Positions 31,895-40,561 of a stretch of 48,308 nucleotides of DNA are shown one piece after another; the first letter of the stretch is position 1, and each line of letters opens with the position of its first letter. The DNA lies in the NCBI GenBank assembly GCA_902762785.1, contig CACWPL010000021.1, positions 1-48,308 on the forward strand, in the 5' to 3' direction. Under the pieces are notes generated by a model that saw only the letters and a program-made list of their open reading frames with translations, searched no databases and was not told the DNA's origin. The DNA is from an uncultured Ruminococcus sp. (GTDB taxonomy: Bacteria > Bacillota > Clostridia > Oscillospirales > Ruminococcaceae). The translations under genes were made by a program, and so were the position numbers.

Positions 31895-33460
31895 ATGCGT
31901 ACTATGAGACAGCATACGTTCGGCAGACTGACTGCCGCCGTTCTTGCCGTGCTCTGCTGCACGGGGCTCGTGTCCCGTCAGGAGACGAGGCCCGCGATGA
32001 CCGCCGCTGCGGCCACCATCGCAGAGCTGGAGGCACAGAAGAACGAGAACAACAAGAAGATCGCCGAGTACGAGGCCAAGCTCGCGCAGTTCCAGGACTC
32101 CCAGAAAAAGGAGGCCGCCTATCAGGAGGCACTGAACGAGAAGATCGCCGTGCTCAGCAATAACATGCAGATCCTCGACACCGAGCTCGAGACCATCAAG
32201 GAGCAGATCTTCGACCTCGACAACGACATCGCCCACATGGAGACGACCATCGCCCAGCAGGAGGTGGACATCGCCGAGGGGCTCGAGGAGTTCAAGCTCC
32301 GTCTGCGTGCGATGTATGTCAACGGGAACGACTCGCTGGCGTCCGCGCTGGTCGGTGCCACGGATTTCTACGACCTGCTCTCGAAGTATGAGCTGATCTC
32401 CTGTGTGGCACGGCATGACGACGAGCTCGTCAACGGCCTGAAGCAAGAGCTCGAGGAGTACCACACCAATCTGGCGACCCTTGAGGACCAGAAGGCGCTC
32501 GCCGAGCAGGCACAGGCCGAGAAGGAGAGCAAGCAGACCGAGATGCAGGCGTCCATGGTCGACCTGCGCGACTCGTATGCACAGTCCGAGGCCGAGCAGC
32601 AGCGTCTGGCACAGGAACAGAAGAACGCGAACCAGTCCATCGAGGCACTCGAGGCGAAGAACCGTCTCGCGGACGAGGCCGAGGCCGAGATCCGGGAGCA
32701 GATCCGCCGTGCCGAGGAGGAGGCCAAGCGCAAGGCAGCCGAGGAGGCCAAGAAGAAGGCCGCTGAGGAGGCCGCGAAGAAGGCGACCGCCGAGGCACAG
32801 CTCAAGGCCGCTCGCGAGGCCGCTGAGAAGCAGGCAGCCGAGGAGGCCGCGCGAAAGGCCGCCGAGGAGGAGGCACAGCGCAAGGCCGCTGAGGAGGCCA
32901 AGCGTGCCGCCGACCTGAACCAGACCACGCAGGCACCGGCTCCCACGCAGGCTGTGACCCCCACGCCGACCCAAGCACCGACTCAGGCTCCGACCCAGGC
33001 GCCCACGCAGGCACCGACGGAGGCACAGGCGAGCTATTCGGACTCCGCGTTCGGCTGGCCGTGTCCGGGGTACTACTATATCTCCTCTGGCTTCGGCAGC
33101 CGTTGGGGAACGATGCACAAGGGCATCGACATCGCGCAGAACAAGGGCGCGAACGTCGTGGCATCGCGCTCCGGCAAGGTCATCCGTGCGGTCAACAGCT
33201 GCACGCATAACTACGGCAAGAGCTCGAACTGCTGCGGCAACGGCTACGGCAACCATGTCATCATCATGCACGATGACGGCACCTATTCCACGCTTTACGG
33301 CCATATGTCTAGCATCACCGTCTCTGTCGGCGCTTATGTCAACAAGGGCGATGTCATCGGCTATGTCGGCTCGACCGGCTGGTCGACCGGCCCGCACCTC
33401 CACTTCGAGGTCCGCAAGAACGGCACGGCCGTCGACCCGAGCGGGTATCTGAATTATTGA
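31895..33460 (+). CDS. EnvC/PcsB-like murein hydrolase with coiled coil and M23 domain
   Basis: 521 residues: a signal peptide (TAAVLAVLCCTGLVS, with a possible cleavage near TAAAA), a long coiled coil (about 40-325, ending in extended A-A-E-E-A-K repeats), a Pro/Thr/Gln linker of repeated TQAP units, and a C-terminal LytM/M23 domain with HKGIDIA and HLHFEV zinc ligands. Family members cut peptide crosslinks or activate amidases under FtsEX control. The extra Cys-rich insert (NSCTHNYGKSSNCCGNGYG) is unusual. The ATG is 52 bp after ftsX; its ribosome binding site (AAGGAAG) is distant, so the second Met is possible. Confidence 0.92.
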   Translation: MRTMRQHTFGRLTAAVLAVLCCTGLVSRQETRPAMTAAAATIAELEAQKNENNKKIAEYEAKLAQFQDSQKKEAAYQEALNEKIAVLSNNMQILDTELETIKEQIFDLDNDIAHMETTIAQQEVDIAEGLEEFKLRLRAMYVNGNDSLASALVGATDFYDLLSKYELISCVARHDDELVNGLKQELEEYHTNLATLEDQKALAEQAQAEKESKQTEMQASMVDLRDSYAQSEAEQQRLAQEQKNANQSIEALEAKNRLADEAEAEIREQIRRAEEEAKRKAAEEAKKKAAEEAAKKATAEAQLKAAREAAEKQAAEEAARKAAEEEAQRKAAEEAKRAADLNQTTQAPAPTQAVTPTPTQAPTQAPTQAPTQAPTEAQASYSDSAFGWPCPGYYYISSGFGSRWGTMHKGIDIAQNKGANVVASRSGKVIRAVNSCTHNYGKSSNCCGNGYGNHVIIMHDDGTYSTLYGHMSSITVSVGAYVNKGDVIGYVGSTGWSTGPHLHFEVRKNGTAVDPSGYLNY

Positions 33461-33465
33461 TCTTG

Positions 33466-33493
33466 ATGGGTGCGTCCCCCGCGGCGCACCCAT
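33466..33493 (+). repeat. Intercistronic hairpin between M23 peptidase and ctp genes
   Basis: ATGGGTGCG-(10)-CGCACCCAT, a perfect 9-bp stem, followed by ATTCCCG rather than a T-run. Confidence 0.5.
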
Positions 33494-33517
33494 ATTCCCG
33501 TAGAAAGGAGCATGTGC

Positions 33518-34723
33518 ATGAACCACAAGATCAGTCTTGGCGTGACCATCAGCATCTGCGCCATCGTCTGCGCACTCACCTTCATCATCACCTCATTCTT
33601 CTCGCTCCGCAGCTTCAATGAGAAGGTGCAGGCCGTCAAGGAGAAGGCCGAGAAATACGAGCGCCTCGAAGCGCTCGACCTCTATGTCCGCGAGCACTAC
33701 TACCTCGCCGACATCGACGAGGAGGGCGTCATGGACGGCATCCTCAAGGGCTATGTGGCGGGTCTCGGCGACCCTTATTCTGCCTATATGACCGCGGAGG
33801 AGTATGCCGCACAGAACGAGAAGGAATCTGGCAAGTCCGTCGGCATCGGCGTGAGCGTGACGCAGAACGACGACGGGATGCCGGAGCTCGTCGAGATCTA
33901 TGAGGATTCCCCGGCAGACGAGGCCGGTCTCCAGGTGGGCGACGTGCTCACCTCGGTGGACGGCAAGACCGTCGAGGAGCTGGGCTATGAGGAGGCGATC
34001 GACCGCGTCCGCGGCGACGAGGGGACGGAGGTCGTCCTGACGTTCGACCGTGCCGGCCGCTCCGTGACCTTCCACATCACCCGCGCCCGCTTCGACGTCA
34101 AGACCGTCAGCGCCCAGCTCATGGACGATGGGGTCGGCTATATCCGCATCCGCAGCTTCCGCGAGAACACGGCAGAGCAGTTCAGCGCGGCCGTGGACGA
34201 GATGGTGCTCGGCGGCGCGGAGAGCCTGCTCTTCGACGTCCGCAGCAACGGCGGCGGCCTCTTGGAGGCGCTCGAGAAGATGCTCGACCCGCTCCTGCCC
34301 GAGGGCGTCATCGCGACCGCGACCTATCAGGACGGCACCACCGAGACGGTCGTCTATTCGGATGCCGAGGAGATCAAGCTCCCCATGGTCATCCTCGTGG
34401 ACGGCGGCACTGCGAGCGCGGCGGAGCTGTTCTCCGCGTCCCTGCGTGATTTCAAGGACGCCAAGCTCGTCGGCACCCAGACCTATGGCAAGGGCGTCAT
34501 GCAGGTGACGCGCCGCATGGAGGACGGCGGCGGCCTCAAGCTGACCGTGGCCACCTACCAGACCACCCGCTCTGACTGCTACAACGGCGTCGGCCTAGAG
34601 CCGGACCTCATCGTCGAGCCGGACGAGGATACGGTCGTCAATGACGCCGATCCCGAGCACGATCCTGCCCTTGCAGCCGCGCTCGAGATGCTGACCGAGG
34701 AGGACACGGATGGACGCGACTGA
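33518..34723 (+). CDS. C-terminal processing peptidase (S41), CtpA/B-like
   Basis: 401 residues: an N-terminal signal anchor (GVTISICAIVCALTFIITSF), a PDZ domain (IYEDSPADEAGLQVGDVLTS) and an S41 catalytic domain with Ser300 in DGGTASAAELF and Lys325 in GTQTYGKGVMQ, 25 residues apart as usual. It cleaves proteins at C-terminal sites outside the membrane and often activates signalling or hydrolase proteins. The ATG at 33518 is chosen because AAAGGAG lies 7 bases upstream. It overlaps the MscS gene by 14 bp. Confidence 0.94.
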   Translation: MNHKISLGVTISICAIVCALTFIITSFFSLRSFNEKVQAVKEKAEKYERLEALDLYVREHYYLADIDEEGVMDGILKGYVAGLGDPYSAYMTAEEYAAQNEKESGKSVGIGVSVTQNDDGMPELVEIYEDSPADEAGLQVGDVLTSVDGKTVEELGYEEAIDRVRGDEGTEVVLTFDRAGRSVTFHITRARFDVKTVSAQLMDDGVGYIRIRSFRENTAEQFSAAVDEMVLGGAESLLFDVRSNGGGLLEALEKMLDPLLPEGVIATATYQDGTTETVVYSDAEEIKLPMVILVDGGTASAAELFSASLRDFKDAKLVGTQTYGKGVMQVTRRMEDGGGLKLTVATYQTTRSDCYNGVGLEPDLIVEPDEDTVVNDADPEHDPALAAALEMLTEEDTDGRD

Positions 34724-35588
34724 TACCGTGCTCGGCACCGCCCTGACCGAGGAGACCGCACACGTCAACGATCTCATGACGCGCCTGGGCGACTGGGCCA
34801 TCTCGAAGCTCCCTGCATTGGGCGGGGCGCTGCTGGTGTTCGTCTGCGGCATGGTCGCTGTGAAGCTCCTCAAGCGCCTCCTGCACCACACCCTCGAGCG
34901 CAGCCGCCTCGACCGCACGGCCGCGAGCTTCCTGGAGCAGCTTATCGGCGTGTTCCTCTACCTGATCGTGGCGATCATCGTGCTCTCGGTGCTCCAGGTG
35001 CCGATGACGTCGATCATCACGGTGCTCGGCGCCATGGGCCTCGCCATCGGACTAGCGCTGCAAAACAGCCTCTCGAACGTGGCGGGCGGTTTCCTCCTGC
35101 TGCTCTCGAAGCCCTTGAAGGTCGGCGACTTCGTCAAGATCGAGGGCGTGGAGGGGACGGTCACGGCGGTCGGCATCCTGCAAACGAAGGTCGTCCGCCT
35201 CGACGGCACCACGGTCTTCTTCCCGAATGGCAAGGTCACGGACGCCGTCATCCTCAACTACAATGAGACCCCTGCGCGCCGCGTCGACCTGCGCTTCGGC
35301 ATCCGCTACGAATCGGACTTCGAGGCTGCGAAGACGCTGATCCGCGGCATCATCGACAAGCACCCGCTCACGTCCAAGACGCAAAAGCACACCGTCCGCG
35401 TGGCCGCGCTCGAGGATAGCGCAGTGGTGCTGGACGTCCTCGTCTGGACGACTCATGCGGACTATTGGTCTGTCCGCTATGACATGCTCGAGCAGATCAA
35501 GACGGCACTGGATGCAGCCGGCATCGGCATCCCGTACCCGCAGCTCGACGTCCACCTGCCGGCCGACATACGAAAGGAGACGAACTGA
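34710..35588 (+). CDS. Small-conductance mechanosensitive channel (MscS family)
   Basis: 292 residues. Three membrane segments (about 36-55, 74-96 and 103-125), the last with the Gly/Ala-rich pore helix (VLGAMGLAIGLALQNSLSNV), followed by the beta domain (KVGDFVKIEGVEGTVTAVGI and FFPNGKV) and the C-terminal alpha/beta domain. It releases solutes upon hypo-osmotic shock. GAGGAGGACACGG precedes the ATG. Start overlaps ctp; stop and next start overlap in TGATG. Confidence 0.94.
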   Translation: MDATDTVLGTALTEETAHVNDLMTRLGDWAISKLPALGGALLVFVCGMVAVKLLKRLLHHTLERSRLDRTAASFLEQLIGVFLYLIVAIIVLSVLQVPMTSIITVLGAMGLAIGLALQNSLSNVAGGFLLLLSKPLKVGDFVKIEGVEGTVTAVGILQTKVVRLDGTTVFFPNGKVTDAVILNYNETPARRVDLRFGIRYESDFEAAKTLIRGIIDKHPLTSKTQKHTVRVAALEDSAVVLDVLVWTTHADYWSVRYDMLEQIKTALDAAGIGIPYPQLDVHLPADIRKETN

Positions 35589-36307
35589 TGAAGCTGCTTT
35601 TCGTGCTCGCAGTCGCACCCAGCGCGGTGCTCATGTGGTACATCTGGAAAAAGGACACGGTCGAGAAGGAGCCCTTCGGCCTGCTGGCGAAACTCTTCGG
35701 CTTCGGTGCGCTGACGGTCATCTCGGCGATCATCCTGGAGCTGGGCGCGGAGGCCCTGTTCGGCATCATCCTAGGTGACGGCGTCTTGTATACGCTGGTG
35801 GAGAACTTCATCGGCGTCGCGCTGATCGAGGAGCTGGGCAAGTACGTCGTCCTGCGCAAGGTGACGTGGAAGCACCCGGAGTTCAATTACACGTTCGATG
35901 CCGTGGTCTATGCCGTGGCGGCCTCGCTTGGCTTCGCGACGGTGGAGAACATCATGTATGTCTTCATGAACGGCGTCGGCACGGCGGTCCTGCGTGCGGT
36001 GATCTCGGTGCCGGGACATTGCGCTTTCTCCGTGTTCATGGGCTACTACTACGGCCGCGCACGCCGCTGCCATGCCTACAATGACGAGAAGGGCGCGCGC
36101 CATTTCCTGCGCCTCGCGCTCCTCGTCCCGACGCTCCTGCACGGCGCCTTCGACTTCTGCCTGACGATGGAGAGCGGCGTGTTCCTGCTGGCGTTCCTCA
36201 TCCTGGAGATCTGCATGACGGTCGTAGCGATCCGGAAGATCCGCTATCTCTCCCGCACGGATGGCCCCGTGGAAGGCCTCGGCCTCTCGTGGGTGGACCG
36301 AATCTGA
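35588..36307 (+). CDS. PrsW-family intramembrane protease
   Basis: 239 residues with about seven hydrophobic segments. The family signatures EExxK (Glu81-Glu82-Leu-Gly-Lys85), FATVEN, SVPGHCAFSVFMGYYYG and LLHGAFDF are present; these carry the metal-binding and catalytic residues. In Bacillus, PrsW starts cleavage of an anti-sigma factor, but no anti-sigma gene is adjacent here. It overlaps the MscS gene by one base (TGATG), with AAAGGAGACGAACTG giving the ribosome binding site. Confidence 0.92.
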   Translation: MKLLFVLAVAPSAVLMWYIWKKDTVEKEPFGLLAKLFGFGALTVISAIILELGAEALFGIILGDGVLYTLVENFIGVALIEELGKYVVLRKVTWKHPEFNYTFDAVVYAVAASLGFATVENIMYVFMNGVGTAVLRAVISVPGHCAFSVFMGYYYGRARRCHAYNDEKGARHFLRLALLVPTLLHGAFDFCLTMESGVFLLAFLILEICMTVVAIRKIRYLSRTDGPVEGLGLSWVDRI

Positions 36308-36316
36308 TCCCTTACA

Positions 36317-36353
36317 TCAAAAAAGCAGCGCCCTGCACGGACGCTGCTTTTCT
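36317..36353. terminator. Bidirectional terminator between PrsW and TPR genes
   Basis: AAAAGCAGCG (36321-36330) pairs with CGCTGCTTTT (36342-36351), with A/T runs on both sides; it serves the converging genes. Confidence 0.88.
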
Positions 36354-37223
36354 TCATTCTTCTCCACCTTGGACGGCGGTCATGCCCTCAGACGCCTCGT
36401 CGTCGTCCTCCGTTGTCACGGCCTCATCGACAGACGGCACCTGTGCGGAGACCTCCCGGAGGGCGGCCTCTAGGTCGGCACGCTTGCCGCCGTTCTGGCT
36501 GTAGCGATCGAGCCATTCGAGCGCCTCGCGAGAGCGCCCGAGCATCGCACATCCGATGCACGCCGCGCTCATGGCCTGGTAGAGCGTGGGGTCCTTCAGG
36601 AGCGCACGCTTCGCGAGCGTGACGGCCTCCTCGGCCTTGCCCGCGCGGACGCAGAGGTTCGCGAGGTTGCAGCACGCCGCGGCGTTCTCCGGGTCGAGCC
36701 GGACGGCGTCGCTGTACTCCCGGAAGGTCCCCGCCACGTCGCCCGCACGGGCGCAGAGCGTGCCAAGGTAAAAATGCGCCATGCTGCTCGTGGGGTCGTG
36801 CTCGAGGACCTTCTCGAAAGCGCGCCGTGCTGGGATGTCCCGGTCGATGCCCTTGTAGCACATGCCCTCGTACATGTAGAGGATCGCGTGCGCGTCATTG
36901 GTCTTGCATTTGTCCTGGAGCGCAGAGAAGCGTTCGGCCGCTTTCTCGAATTTGGCGCGGCTCATGAGCAGGAGCGCCTTCGTCAGCGCATGGCGCGAGG
37001 CCGGGTCATCTGAAAAAGTCGAGCCGGCAAGCTCGGACACGGCCGCATCCCGCTTGCGGGTCGTCATGTGGTGCCGCGCGATCGCGGCGATATAGCCGAC
37101 GATCACGACCGCGAGCTTCGCGATCGTCTTCGTGTCCCACTCCGGCGCGAGGAACATTTGGTAGCTGAGCCAGATGAGCAGCAGCACCAGCACGATGGTC
37201 AGGAAGATAGACCATTTATCCAT
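36354..37223 (-). CDS. Membrane-anchored TPR-repeat protein
   Basis: 289 residues. Two N-terminal hydrophobic segments (IFLTIVLVLLLIWLSYQMFL and IAKLAVVIVGYIAAIARHH) are followed by about four tetratricopeptide repeats (from ~80 to ~245, e.g. ARRAFEKVLEHDPTSSMAHF and CNLANLCVRAGKAEEAVTLA) and an acidic tail. TPRs mediate protein contacts; the partner is unknown. GAAAGGAGTCCACCC precedes the ATG. It lies 24 bp after dapF on the same strand, so both may share the dapF promoter. Confidence 0.85.
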   Translation of the reverse strand: MDKWSIFLTIVLVLLLIWLSYQMFLAPEWDTKTIAKLAVVIVGYIAAIARHHMTTRKRDAAVSELAGSTFSDDPASRHALTKALLLMSRAKFEKAAERFSALQDKCKTNDAHAILYMYEGMCYKGIDRDIPARRAFEKVLEHDPTSSMAHFYLGTLCARAGDVAGTFREYSDAVRLDPENAAACCNLANLCVRAGKAEEAVTLAKRALLKDPTLYQAMSAACIGCAMLGRSREALEWLDRYSQNGGKRADLEAALREVSAQVPSVDEAVTTEDDDEASEGMTAVQGGEE

Positions 37224-37247
37224 GGGTGGACTCCTTTCGGCGCGGGG

Positions 37248-38090
37248 TCAGGGGAGGACGATCTCGCCGTCGAAGACATGGGTCGCGGGGCCGGTCATGA
37301 GGACGGTGCCGTCCTCCTTCCAGACGATCTGGAGGTCGCCGCCGCGCAGCTTGACGGTGATGGTCTCCCCGCGTGGGCAGATGCCGTTCAGCACGGCCGC
37401 CACAGCCACCGCGCACGCGCCTGTGCCGCACGCGAAGGTCTCGCCGCTGCCGCGCTCCCAGACGCGCATGAAGAGCGTGTGGTCGTCGATGACGCGGACG
37501 AACTCGGTGTTGATGCGCTCGGGGAAGAGGGGATGATTCTCGAAATGCGGCCCGATGGCGGCGAGGTCGAGGCCCATGGGGTCGTCCTCCATGAAGAGGA
37601 TGCAGTGCGGGTTGCCCATGGAGACGCAGGTGGCCTCGTAGGTCTTGCCGTCCACCTCGAGGGGACGGGCGACGAAGGTCTCGCCGTCGGCCAGCACGGG
37701 GATGTCGGCGGGACGGAGGATGGCCTTGCCCATGTCGACCGTGGCGCCGACCGCGACGCCGTCCTCGATCTGGAGGTCGATGTACTTGATGCCGGACTTG
37801 GTCTCAACGGAGAGGTGCGGTGTGTCCACGATGCCGTGGTCATAGGCATACTTCCCGACACAGCGGATGCCGTTGCCGCACATCATGCCCTCGGAGCCGT
37901 CGGCATTGAACATGCGCATGCGGCAGTCGGCCTTGTCGGAGGGGAGGATGAGGATGAGCCCGTCCGACCCGATGCCGCAGCGGCGGTCGCTGACGAAGAT
38001 CGAAACGGCGGCAGGATCGTCCACCTGCTCGGTGAAGCCGTTGACATAGACATAATCATTGCTGATCCCATGCATCTTGCTGAATCTCAT
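37248..38090 (-). CDS. dapF: Diaminopimelate epimerase
   Basis: 280 residues. It converts LL- to meso-diaminopimelate for lysine and peptidoglycan. The start MRFSKMHGISNDYVYVNGF and both catalytic Cys (Cys71 in MCGNGIRC and Cys221 in ACGTGACAVAV) are present, as is the GNPHCILF segment. The ATG at 38090 is preceded by AAAGGAAACGAGAACT; the upstream extension is open but non-coding. Promoter at 38152-38180. Confidence 0.97.
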   Translation of the reverse strand: MRFSKMHGISNDYVYVNGFTEQVDDPAAVSIFVSDRRCGIGSDGLILILPSDKADCRMRMFNADGSEGMMCGNGIRCVGKYAYDHGIVDTPHLSVETKSGIKYIDLQIEDGVAVGATVDMGKAILRPADIPVLADGETFVARPLEVDGKTYEATCVSMGNPHCILFMEDDPMGLDLAAIGPHFENHPLFPERINTEFVRVIDDHTLFMRVWERGSGETFACGTGACAVAVAAVLNGICPRGETITVKLRGGDLQIVWKEDGTVLMTGPATHVFDGEIVLP

Positions 38091-38151
38091 AGTTCTCGTT
38101 TCCTTTCGGTGGCGAATGGCGGAGCCCGCGGACGGGCGACGATACTCTATC

Positions 38152-38180
38152 ATTATAGTACATCTTGCGGAAAAAATCAA
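38152..38180 (-). promoter_or_regulatory. Promoter of dapF
   Basis: On the minus strand TTGATT (38180-38175), a 17-bp spacer and TATAAT (38157-38152). Confidence 0.82.
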
Positions 38181-38259
38181 CCCCCTGCCGCGCCTCCCAA
38201 GGATCCCACCGCGACTGGTGGAGAAACGGTATAGATCATACAAAAACGATGGAAAGCCC

Positions 38260-38288
38260 TTGCTTTCCGCGCGTTTTTGTAGTATAAT
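38260..38288 (+). promoter_or_regulatory. Promoter of the alkyltransferase-recQ-tex operon
   Basis: TTGCTT (38260-38265), a 17-bp spacer and TATAAT (38283-38288). Confidence 0.85.
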
Positions 38289-38372
38289 GTAAGGAGCGCG
38301 TGTAGACGGTGTACCCCCGATCGCGCGCGTCAGTTATTGATCAGATCCGTCAGTCAGACAGGAGGCATCCGC

Positions 38373-38702
38373 ATGGGCGACACCTTTGCACGCATCTATG
38401 ACGTGGTACGGCAGATCCCGCGCGGACGGGTCGCGACCTATGGACAGGTCGCTGTCCTTGCCGGGAACGCGCGCTGGGCGCGGGTCGTGGGCTATGCGCT
38501 CCACGCGAACCCGGAGCCGGGGACGATCCCGTGTCACCGCGTCGTCGACCGCAGCGGACGGCTCGCACCGGCCTTCGCCTTTGGCGGGGAGGGCGCCCAG
38601 CGCCGTCTCTTAGCCGAAGAGGGCGTGACCACACGCGAGGACGGGACGGTCGACCTGTCTGTGTATCTTTGGAACGGCTTGAAGGAGGGCGAGACACCAT
38701 AA
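38373..38702 (+). CDS. MGMT-type alkyltransferase, DNA-binding domain only
   Basis: 109 residues, consisting only of the C-terminal methyltransferase/DNA-binding domain. The helix-turn-helix part (VVRQIPRGRVATYGQVAVLA) and the active-site IPCHRVV with Cys54 are present. The Cys distinguishes it from alkyltransferase-like proteins, which carry Trp there. It should repair or flag O6-alkylguanine. GGAGGCATCCGC precedes the ATG. Its TAA overlaps the apparent AUA start of recQ. Confidence 0.9.
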   Translation: MGDTFARIYDVVRQIPRGRVATYGQVAVLAGNARWARVVGYALHANPEPGTIPCHRVVDRSGRLAPAFAFGGEGAQRRLLAEEGVTTREDGTVDLSVYLWNGLKEGETP

Positions 38703-40534
38703 CACCCGAACAGATCCTATCGCAATATTTCGGCTACGATGCCTTCCGTCCCGGACAGCGGGAGCTGATCGGTGCCGTCCTCTCCGGGCGGGACGCGCTC
38801 GGCATCATGCCGACCGGCGCGGGCAAGTCCGTCTGCTATCAGGTCCCGGCGATGCTGCTGCCGGGGCTCACGGTCGTGATCTCGCCGCTCATCTCCCTGA
38901 TGCACGACCAGGTCGGGGCGCTCCGGCAGAACGGCATCCCCGCGGCCTACCTCAACTCCTCTTTGGACGAGGAGACCTACCGGGAAACGCTGTCCCGCGT
39001 GCTCTCCGGCGAGGTGCGGCTCCTCTATGCCGCCCCCGAACGCCTCGAGACGCAGAGCTTTCTGCGCATCGCCCACAACATCCGCATCGCGCTGATCGCG
39101 GTGGATGAGGCGCACTGTGTCTCCCAGTGGGGGCAGGATTTCCGGCCGAGCTATCTGCGGATCCTGCGATTCATCGAGGAGATCCCGTACCGTCCGCCGA
39201 TCGCGGCGTTCACGGCCACGGCCACGCCCGAGGTCGCAGAGGACATCCTGCGCATCCTCGCGCTGCACGACCCCTTCACCATCACGACCGGCTTCGACCG
39301 CCAGAACCTCTACCTCGGCGTCATGCAGCCGCGGGACAAGATGGCCGCGCTCATGGAGATCCTACAGCGCCACCCCGAGGAATCGGGCATCGTCTACTGT
39401 GCGACACGCAAGGTGGTCGAGCAGGTGACGGAGGATCTGTGCCTGAACGGCATCTCCGCCGCGCCCTACCATGCAGGTATGGGCGACGAGGCACGCCGCC
39501 GGAACCAGGAGGACTTCCTCTATGACCGCGTGCGCGTCATCGTGGCGACGAACGCCTTCGGCATGGGCATCGACAAATCAGACGTGCGCTTCGTCGTCCA
39601 CTACCAGATGCCCAAGAACATCGAGAGCTATTATCAGGAGGCCGGCCGTGCCGGACGCGACGGCAGTCCTGCGGAGTGCATCCTGCTCTACGGTCCGGCG
39701 GACGTCCGGCTCGCGCAGTTCATGATCTCGAAGGACAATGAGAACGACCAGCTCGACGACCGTATGCGCGAGGAGATCCGCCGCCGTGACGAGGAGCGCC
39801 TCAAGCAGATGACCTTCTACTGCACCCGCAACGAGTGTCTGCGTGAGCATATCCTGCGCTATTTCGGCGAAAAAGTCGGCGGAGGATGCGGCAATTGCAG
39901 CGCCTGCCGCGGCAATTACGAGCGGCGCGACATCTCCGTGGACGCGCAGAAGATCGTCTCCTGCGTCTACCGCCTCGAGAAGCTGGGGCTCCATTTCGGT
40001 CCCACGGGCATCGCAGACATCCTCATGGGGAGCCAGGCGGAGAAGTACGAAAAATTCCATTTTGAAGGCAAGCTCTCCACCTTCGGCATCATGAAGGGCA
40101 CGGGACGGCGCCAGATCGTGCAGATGATCGAGTATCTACTCAGCGAGGACTGGATCGGCATCGAGAACGAGCACCGCACGCTCCGCCTGAACAAGCGCTC
40201 CGCCCAGCTCCTGCGGGACCGTCCGACCCTCACGATCAACGTCGTGAAGGAGGAAAAGCCTGCCGCGTCCAGGGCGAATACCGTCCCGGAGGATGTGGAC
40301 GACGCGCTCTTCGCCGCTCTGCGCGAATGCCGCAAGAAGCTCGCCCAGCGCGAGGGCGTGCCGCCGTACTTCATCTTCACGGATACCGCGCTCATCGACA
40401 TGGCACGCAAAAAGCCCACGAACGACGGCGCGTTCCTGGCCGTGAATGGCGTCGGCCGCGTCAAGCTCGAGAAGTACGGGAACGCATTTTTGAAAGTCAT
40501 CCGCGATCATGCGGCGGCCGGTGCCGGCGTGTGA
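38699..40534 (+). CDS. recQ: ATP-dependent DNA helicase RecQ (apparent AUA start)
   Basis: 611 residues if translation starts at ATA 38699. The motifs are in order: the Gln-containing motif 0 (YFGYDAFRPGQREL, 10-23), Walker A PTGAGKS (38-44), DEAH (136-139), QEAGRAGRDG, a Cys-rich zinc site (C-T-R-N-E-C ... C-G-N-C-S-A-C), a winged helix and a C-terminal HRDC domain. The ATA overlaps the stop of the preceding gene as ATAA, with AAGGAGG 10 bases upstream. No ATG, GTG or TTG is available that would keep motif 0 with a proper site; an in-frame TTG at 38669 lacks one. Confidence 0.93.
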   Translation: MTPEQILSQYFGYDAFRPGQRELIGAVLSGRDALGIMPTGAGKSVCYQVPAMLLPGLTVVISPLISLMHDQVGALRQNGIPAAYLNSSLDEETYRETLSRVLSGEVRLLYAAPERLETQSFLRIAHNIRIALIAVDEAHCVSQWGQDFRPSYLRILRFIEEIPYRPPIAAFTATATPEVAEDILRILALHDPFTITTGFDRQNLYLGVMQPRDKMAALMEILQRHPEESGIVYCATRKVVEQVTEDLCLNGISAAPYHAGMGDEARRRNQEDFLYDRVRVIVATNAFGMGIDKSDVRFVVHYQMPKNIESYYQEAGRAGRDGSPAECILLYGPADVRLAQFMISKDNENDQLDDRMREEIRRRDEERLKQMTFYCTRNECLREHILRYFGEKVGGGCGNCSACRGNYERRDISVDAQKIVSCVYRLEKLGLHFGPTGIADILMGSQAEKYEKFHFEGKLSTFGIMKGTGRRQIVQMIEYLLSEDWIGIENEHRTLRLNKRSAQLLRDRPTLTINVVKEEKPAASRANTVPEDVDDALFAALRECRKKLAQREGVPPYFIFTDTALIDMARKKPTNDGAFLAVNGVGRVKLEKYGNAFLKVIRDHAAAGAGV

Positions 40535-40561
40535 CGTCACATAGTAAAAAAAGAGGTCTAC

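Noticed and set aside
32700-33020. Repeats in the M23 protein gene as a CRISPR or mobile repeat
   Set aside because: They are codon-level repeats from a coiled coil (A-A-E-E-A-K) and a TQAP linker inside a normal gene.
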